Origin: Litorimonas sp965205225 | GTDB lineage: Bacteria; Pseudomonadota; Alphaproteobacteria; Caulobacterales; Maricaulaceae | Assembly: GCA_965205225.1 (NCBI GenBank) | Contig: CBDBFZ010000003.1 | Coordinates: forward strand, 1,860,001 to 1,924,000 | DNA length: 64,000 nucleotides | Direction: 5' to 3' | Shown here: positions 59,010 through 64,000 of the stretch, one piece after another | How positions within the stretch are numbered: position 1 is the first letter of the stretch | How the letters are laid out: each line of letters begins with the position of its first letter | Translations under genes and position numbers: made by a program | Notes under the pieces: model-generated | Told to the model about the DNA's origin: nothing | What the model saw: the letters and a program-made list of their open reading frames with translations, nothing else | The model's database searches: none

Positions 59010-59939
59010 ATGGCGGGCATAAAATACATTGGCTGGGCCGACGAACTTCATTTTACGCTACGCGGCATGGTGGAAGCCTTGCGTGAGGGCCATGCTCAAC
59101 CGGTGACCGGCACAACCGATATGCTGACCCCAATGGAGGGCGGCGAAATCTTGACGCGCGCAGCGGCGATTGCCGGCGTCGGCGCGGGTACGAAGACGGT
59201 GACGATTCGACCGAAGAACCCTCAAGGCACACCGCCTTTCCCAACCGTCCAGGGTGTGTTTGTGTTGTTTGATCCAGACTCAGGTGAACCCAGAGCAGTG
59301 ATCGATGGGGCTTTGTTGACCAAATGGAAAACCGTCGCTGATTCGATACTCGGGGCGTCTCTCTTGGCACATCGACACGTAAGGTCCTTGGCCGTCATAG
59401 GTACAGGACCCATGGCAACATCGTTGGCTGAAGCGTACGCGCAGACATATGAGACACTCTCGGCCATCCGTGTCTGGGGTCGAACAAAAGCCAATGCAGA
59501 GCAACTTGCGCTCCGATTCGGGGAAAGGGCAATGCCAGTCGACAGTATCCGCGCTGCAGTAAGTGGTTCGGATATTGTAGTCAGCGCAACAGCGGCGCGC
59601 TCGCCAATCATTTCAGGGAAGTGGATTAAGCCCGGCACGCACATCGATTTGGTTGGGGCGCATGGACCGAACATGCGAGAAGCCGATGATGAGTTGATCA
59701 AACAATCTAGCTTATTTGTTGATTGCCGGGAGACAGTGATCGATCACATAGGAGAATTGATTGAACCGATAGCATCGGGTGCGATCGTCCGGGAGCACGT
59801 TCGAGGCGATCTATATACGCTTCTCGGCGCCCCTCCCTATGCCCGAAGAGTTGATGAGATCACGGCATTCAAGAACGGTGGTGGTGCTCATCTCGACGTC
59901 ATGGCTGCAAATTACATGATCGGAGAAGTTTCAGAATAA
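59010..59939 (+). CDS. Delta1-pyrroline-2-carboxylate reductase (ornithine cyclodeaminase/mu-crystallin family)
   Basis: NAD(P)H-dependent reductase of 309 residues. The Rossmann motif is VIGTGPMATSLAEAY (about residue 127), and the family elements KWKTVADSILGA and VGAHGPNMREAD are present. Paired with a trans-3-hydroxyproline dehydratase it reduces pyrroline-2-carboxylate to L-proline. ATG 59,010 (MAGIKYIGWAD) is chosen; a TTG 13 codons earlier would overlap the dehydratase gene. Ornithine cyclodeaminase proper is less likely, given the neighbours. Confidence 0.86.
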   Translation: MAGIKYIGWADELHFTLRGMVEALREGHAQPVTGTTDMLTPMEGGEILTRAAAIAGVGAGTKTVTIRPKNPQGTPPFPTVQGVFVLFDPDSGEPRAVIDGALLTKWKTVADSILGASLLAHRHVRSLAVIGTGPMATSLAEAYAQTYETLSAIRVWGRTKANAEQLALRFGERAMPVDSIRAAVSGSDIVVSATAARSPIISGKWIKPGTHIDLVGAHGPNMREADDELIKQSSLFVDCRETVIDHIGELIEPIASGAIVREHVRGDLYTLLGAPPYARRVDEITAFKNGGGAHLDVMAANYMIGEVSE

Positions 59940-60392
59940 GGACACGATATCAGGTGCTCTCATTGCGCTGCAAAAGGAAAGCGATCTCGGTTCGATTTTT
60001 CAATCTTGATTCCAATTTGAATGCGAAATGGCTATCGTATGTTCAGCGCTGTGGAAATCTGCTACCTCGACGACAGGAAATGTGTGCTCGAACTCATCGA
60101 TGTCGTCGAATTGTGACGTTCTCCAGCAAACACATCTTTCGATGGTTTCGTTACACTTGGCGTTCTATCTCCGATTTTCTGACTCAGACCTGTTCATACA
60201 CGTGGCGTGGAATCGAGTTGCGGCAAAGTCAAATTCATCGCCTTCTGTCGACGAGGCAATTTTATCCTCTAAACTCTTCTTACCCGACGAAATCGAGTTG
60301 CAATTTGTCGAAATTGCGACTATATTTATGCGCTTTTCAAGTATTTTTGAATATGCTAACGTGCCGGAATCGTAAGTGTGACAGAGGGCTAA
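59940..60392. other. 453-base stretch without a recognisable gene
   Basis: Frames open here on the plus strand (one runs into the next gene) but show no family, no convincing ribosome site and poor composition. The stretch must contain the promoter of the BNR-repeat gene. A weak operator-like TTG-N4-CAA occurs at 60,006-60,015. Confidence 0.6.
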
Positions 60393-63300
60393 ATGATGAT
60401 TTTACGTGGTGTGATTGGTGTTCTGTTGGCGGCGATCTTGTCGCTGCCTGTATTGGCTCAGGCGAAAGACTCCGAAGACGCTTCTCCGCTTTCAAGTTCG
60501 AATTTTGAGGCCTTCAATCTACGCAATATCGGCCCTGCCTTTATGTCAGGCCGCATTGCGGACATCATCATCGTCCCTGATGATCCCGCCACCTGGTATG
60601 TCGCCGTCGGATCGGGAGGGATCTGGAAGACCGAGAATGCCGGGACGACCTGGACGTCCTTGTTCGATGGACAAGGGTCTTATTCGATCGGCTCGCTTGG
60701 GGCCGATCCATCTGACCCAAATCGCATCTGGGTCGGGACCGGCGAAAACCATGGCGGGCGTCATAACGGTTTCGGCGATGGGATCTATGTCTCCGGTGAT
60801 GGTGGCACCAGTTGGGATAAGAAGGGGTTGGAAGCCTCTGAACACATTTCGAAAATCATTGTTCACCCAGAAGACCCGAACACCGTCTGGGTCGCCTCGC
60901 AAGGCCCGCTTTGGTCGCCAGGGGGGGAGCGCGGTGTGTACAAAACCACCGATGGCGGAGACACCTGGATCAACGTGCTTTCGGCTGGTGAATATACCGG
61001 TGCCACGGATCTGGTCATTGACCCACTCAACCCGGACCGTCTGTACGCTGCGATGTGGCAACACCACCGCACGGTCGCCGCTTATGTTGGCGGTGGTCCA
61101 GAAAGCGGTCTGTGGAAGTCTGATGATGGCGGCGAGAGCTGGACAGAACTGAAGACGGGTTTGCCAGATGGAAACATGGGCAAGATTGGTCTCGCCATTT
61201 CACCGCTTCAGCCAGATGTGCTCTACGCTGCGATTGAGCTTGATCTGCGCGGAGGCGGTGTTTGGCGGTCGAACGATCGTGGCTCGAGTTGGGAGAAAAA
61301 ATCTGACATGGTCAGCGGCGGAACCGGCCCGCACTATTATCAGGAACTCTACGCCAGCCCGCACCATTTTGATCGCATCTATCTGGTCTCGAACACATCG
61401 CAAATCTCAAACGATGGCGGCTCGACCTGGACCGATCTGAACAATGAATACAAACATGTCGACGATCACGCGATCGCCTTCCGACCGGATGATAGCGAGT
61501 ACATCATGTTTGGTTCGGATGGCGGCCTGTATGAGAGTTATGATCATACAGCAACTTGGCGATTCATCGACAACTTGCCAGTGACGCAATTCTACAAGGT
61601 CGCGGTGGACGATGCCGAACCATTTTATTTTGTGTATGGCGGAACCCAGGACAATAATTCACAAGGCGGTCCGTCGCGTACCGACAATGTGCAAGGCATT
61701 CGAAACTCAGATTGGTTCGTGACCCTGTGGGGTGATGGACACCAGTCAGCGACTGAGCCTGGCAATCCGGACATCATGTATGCCCAATGGCAACAAGGAA
61801 ATCTGACCCGCGTTGATCGCACGACGGGCGAGTTCATTTACATCAAACCACAGCCTGAGCCGGGTGACGCCATCGAGCGTTGGAACTGGGACGCGCCGAT
61901 TCTGGTCAGTCAGCATGAACCGACGCGGCTTTATTTCGCGTCGCAACGCGTCTGGCGCTCGGATGATCGCGGCGATAGCTGGACCGCAATTTCCGGTGAC
62001 CTTACCCGCGATGAGAACCGGTTACGCTTACCGGTTCAGGGACGTCAATGGAGCTGGGAAGCTGGTTGGGACATCTATGCGATGTCACAGTACAACACGA
62101 TCACTTCACTCGGTGAATCCCCGCTCAATCAGGATCTACTCTATGTCGGTACCGATGATGGGTTGATCCAGATCACCGAAGATGGCGGTCAGACATGGCG
62201 TCGCCTCAAGGTTGGGCGCCTACCCGATGTGCCCGACTCCGCTTTCGTGAACGATATCCGCGCCGACCTTTTTGACGAAAATACAGTGTATATCGCGCTC
62301 GATAATCATAAATATGGAGACTATAAACCCTACCTTCTGAAGAGCACTAATCGCGGGCGCACTTGGCGAGACATAACCAGCAATCTCGAAGATCGGCACC
62401 TGGTCTGGCGCGTCGTGCAGGATCACGTGAACCCAAACCTATTGTTCACCGCGACTGAATTTGGGTTGTTCTTCACGCTCGATGGCGGCAGAAAGTGGGT
62501 AAAGCTCACCGGTGATGCGCCAACAATTTCATTCCGCGATGTCACCATTCAACGCCGAGAGAATGATTTGGTGGCAGCAAGTTTCGGACGTGGTTTTTTC
62601 ATCGTTGATGACATTTCACCTCTAAGAACACTGACCGAAGATAGTCTCAAACAGGAAGCAATGCTGTTCGCCGGACGCAACGCGCTTTGGTACATTGAAC
62701 AGCCTTCGCTGGCCTTTTCCGAAGGCGGGTCCCAAGGGCACGGATATTACCGCGCGCCGAATCCACCCTTCGGCGCGAACTTCACTTATTATCTGGCCGA
62801 AGATCTTCCATCTTTGAAAGAGCAACGGGTGGAACGCGAAAAGCTGCGGATAGAAGAGGGCGACAACACACCGTTCCCGAGTTTTGACGCGATCACATCA
62901 GAATTGCAGGAAACCACCCCAACCATTTGGTTGACGATTCGGGATGCCGATGGTAATATCGTGCGTCGTCTCAAAGGTTCGGCAAAGAAAGGATTTCACC
63001 GAGTCAATTGGGACTTGCGATACCCACGCCAGAGCGCTGTCGCGGCAGACAACAATCTGGAAGAAGAGCCCACCGGCTTCCTGGTCACGCCTGGCGACTA
63101 CACGGTGTCACTTGCAAAGCGGGTGCGCGGTCAAACCACCGAGTTAGTTGGACCACAATCGTTCACCGTAGAGCGTTTGCGTGATGGCGCGCTGCCGTCA
63201 CAGGCAGATGCGGTGGAGTTCTGGGCCGAAGTGTCTGAATTCGACCGCGCCGTCACCGCCGTGGACGTGACAGTGGGCGAGCTGGCGAGCAAGCTCAATC

Positions 63301-63665
63301 TGCTCGCCCTGGCAACGGAGCGTGCCGTGGGCGGTGATCCGGTACGCCTAGACAATCGCTTGCAGAGCATTCGTGCCGAAACGAATGCGATCACCGAGTT
63401 GGTTAGCGGCAATGCCGCGCGGAACGCGATTTATGAGCGGACCCAACCGACGGTGCGCAGTCGGCTTGGTGTGGTTCTCACCGGTGTCGATCGTTCAACT
63501 TATGGGCCGACTCAAACCCATCGCCGTCAGCTGCAGATTGCCAAATCCGAGTTCGATGCGATCAAGCAGCGCCTGACGGTGCTCACCGAGACCACCATTC
63601 CGGCCTTCGAACGAGAGCTCATTGCGGCGGGGGCGCCATGGGTTCCGGGCGGGAAAATCCCTTAG
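60393..63665 (+). CDS. Secreted sortilin (VPS10)/BNR-repeat protein
   Basis: A 1,090-residue protein with a signal peptide (hydrophobic 6-22, ending LAQA) and a large propeller part made of BNR/Asp-box turns: repeated motifs such as SGDGGTSWD, TTDGGDTWI, SDDGGESWT, SNDRGSSWE and SDDRGDSWT across residues 40-730. Such Asp boxes occur in sialidases and VPS10/sortilin proteins. The C-terminal 350 residues (from about 740) include a FlgD-like strand pattern (NIVRRLKGSAKKGFHRVNWD) and a helical end. Bacterial relatives are annotated as glycosyl hydrolases, but no catalytic residues are evident. GAGGG precedes the first ATG. It may be a separate unit from the hydroxyproline genes. Confidence 0.85.
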   Translation: MMILRGVIGVLLAAILSLPVLAQAKDSEDASPLSSSNFEAFNLRNIGPAFMSGRIADIIIVPDDPATWYVAVGSGGIWKTENAGTTWTSLFDGQGSYSIGSLGADPSDPNRIWVGTGENHGGRHNGFGDGIYVSGDGGTSWDKKGLEASEHISKIIVHPEDPNTVWVASQGPLWSPGGERGVYKTTDGGDTWINVLSAGEYTGATDLVIDPLNPDRLYAAMWQHHRTVAAYVGGGPESGLWKSDDGGESWTELKTGLPDGNMGKIGLAISPLQPDVLYAAIELDLRGGGVWRSNDRGSSWEKKSDMVSGGTGPHYYQELYASPHHFDRIYLVSNTSQISNDGGSTWTDLNNEYKHVDDHAIAFRPDDSEYIMFGSDGGLYESYDHTATWRFIDNLPVTQFYKVAVDDAEPFYFVYGGTQDNNSQGGPSRTDNVQGIRNSDWFVTLWGDGHQSATEPGNPDIMYAQWQQGNLTRVDRTTGEFIYIKPQPEPGDAIERWNWDAPILVSQHEPTRLYFASQRVWRSDDRGDSWTAISGDLTRDENRLRLPVQGRQWSWEAGWDIYAMSQYNTITSLGESPLNQDLLYVGTDDGLIQITEDGGQTWRRLKVGRLPDVPDSAFVNDIRADLFDENTVYIALDNHKYGDYKPYLLKSTNRGRTWRDITSNLEDRHLVWRVVQDHVNPNLLFTATEFGLFFTLDGGRKWVKLTGDAPTISFRDVTIQRRENDLVAASFGRGFFIVDDISPLRTLTEDSLKQEAMLFAGRNALWYIEQPSLAFSEGGSQGHGYYRAPNPPFGANFTYYLAEDLPSLKEQRVEREKLRIEEGDNTPFPSFDAITSELQETTPTIWLTIRDADGNIVRRLKGSAKKGFHRVNWDLRYPRQSAVAADNNLEEEPTGFLVTPGDYTVSLAKRVRGQTTELVGPQSFTVERLRDGALPSQADAVEFWAEVSEFDRAVTAVDVTVGELASKLNLLALATERAVGGDPVRLDNRLQSIRAETNAITELVSGNAARNAIYERTQPTVRSRLGVVLTGVDRSTYGPTQTHRRQLQIAKSEFDAIKQRLTVLTETTIPAFERELIAAGAPWVPGGKIP

Positions 63666-64000
63666 ATTGAGTCGCGTCGATGCAATCGGTTCCCTAGTTG
63701 CGTCGGCGGTGTGCTTGCGTGTGAGGGAATTATCAAAGGAAAATCGAATACTGTATTCGTGCTTCGGGAGCGAAACCCACGCTCATTGATTTCATGAGGG
63801 TTTTGCTATGTTGCTCCCGCCGAAATCGAGGCTCGAAGTGTCGATTTAAGTTCCTTTGACAATCCTCTCGACCTCTTGAACTTGCCGCATAGAAACCTAG
63901 AATGCTCTTATATCATTATTAAATAACATTGCAATACACTGAAATACTGTCTATCTCAACTCCTGATCTACTAAGCTAAGAATTTTGACACGCCCGCTGA
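63666..64000. other. Right-edge stretch without a recognisable gene
   Basis: 335 bases to the end of the window with no coding frame I can support. The last 120 bases are A+T-rich and could be a promoter region for a gene beyond the edge. Confidence 0.55.
63773..63804 (+). terminator. Possible terminator after the BNR-repeat gene
   Basis: AAACC (plus a small bulge) and CTCAT pair with ATGAG and GGTTT, followed by a short TTTT. The stem is interrupted, so this is tentative. It lies about 108 bases after the stop. Confidence 0.3.

Noticed and set aside
60006..60015. TTGATTCCAA as a fourth GntR site upstream of the BNR-repeat gene
   Set aside because: It keeps only TTG-N4-CAA, lacks the flanking bases shared by the other sites and lies almost 400 bases from the start codon.
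59954..60508. 184-codon plus-strand frame between the reductase and the BNR-repeat gene
   Set aside because: Basic, Cys/Arg-rich composition with no family, no ribosome site, and a 3' end overlapping the next gene's signal peptide.

Overview
The window looks like a chromosomal segment of a marine-type alphaproteobacterium. The evidence is an S4 protein of alphaproteobacterial type, an eukaryote-like NADP isocitrate dehydrogenase, a DUF6356 protein, a TonB receptor beside S9 peptidases, and Mnh/Mrp antiporter genes. A Hyphomonadales/Maricaulales-like host is my guess; no rRNA or other firm marker is present.

Layout. 1-1.8 kb: the end of an Mnh/Mrp-type cation/proton antiporter operon, running off the left edge. 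1.9-9.1 kb: housekeeping genes (family 4 uracil-DNA glycosylase, two TIGR04282/TIGR04283-type proteins, rpsD, rarD, trmJ, icd) with three decayed transposase remnants of IS5, IS1182 and IS3 type at 2.8, 4.4 and 9.3 kb. 9.8-16.8 kb: proline-peptide locus I, made of two divergent operons (oligopeptide transporter plus Xaa-Pro aminopeptidase; secreted prolyl oligopeptidase plus M24 Xaa-Pro peptidase). 17.05-39.17 kb: a single 22-kb gene for a 7,373-residue repeat protein. 39.3-40.7 kb: a tRNA-Leu(UAA) flanked by a cinA-like 3' fragment and a truncated integrase, then a VapBC pair. 40.8-44.2 kb: Lrp regulator, DUF6356, YeiH-type exporter, DUF547 protein. 44.3-59.9 kb: proline-peptide locus II (S9 peptidase, TonB receptor, GntR regulator, DPP4-like lipoprotein, and what appears to be a complete set of enzymes for 4-hydroxyproline and trans-3-hydroxyproline breakdown). 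60.4-63.7 kb: a secreted sortilin/BNR-repeat protein.

How the genes fit together. The two proline loci look like one regulon. The three key divergent promoter regions (13.36, 49.95 and 56.59 kb) each carry the dyad ATTG-N4-CAAT; two of them share an identical 14-mer and the third differs from site B by one base in 14. One copy lies directly upstream of the FCD-type GntR gene. The inferred flow is: TonB receptor takes up proline/hydroxyproline-rich peptides; periplasmic S9 peptidases cut them; a POT-type symporter imports the products; two M24 enzymes release N-terminal residues or split X-Pro; hydroxyproline is epimerised, oxidised, deaminated and dehydrogenated to 2-oxoglutarate, while trans-3-hydroxyproline is dehydrated and reduced to proline. 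This is what a user of collagen-like animal or algal protein would need.

The giant protein is the most unusual item. It carries 35 FG-GAP blades in five groups of exactly seven (five predicted beta-propellers), each followed by a short RTX-like calcium module and preceded by 1 to 13 cadherin-like repeats (28 in all). Two blocks of aspartate-rich repeats mix DxDxDG loops with YD-like turns. Its repeats keep an exact 300-bp DNA period, with no net length change over 13 consecutive units. It has no evident signal peptide, and no secretion genes lie next to it.
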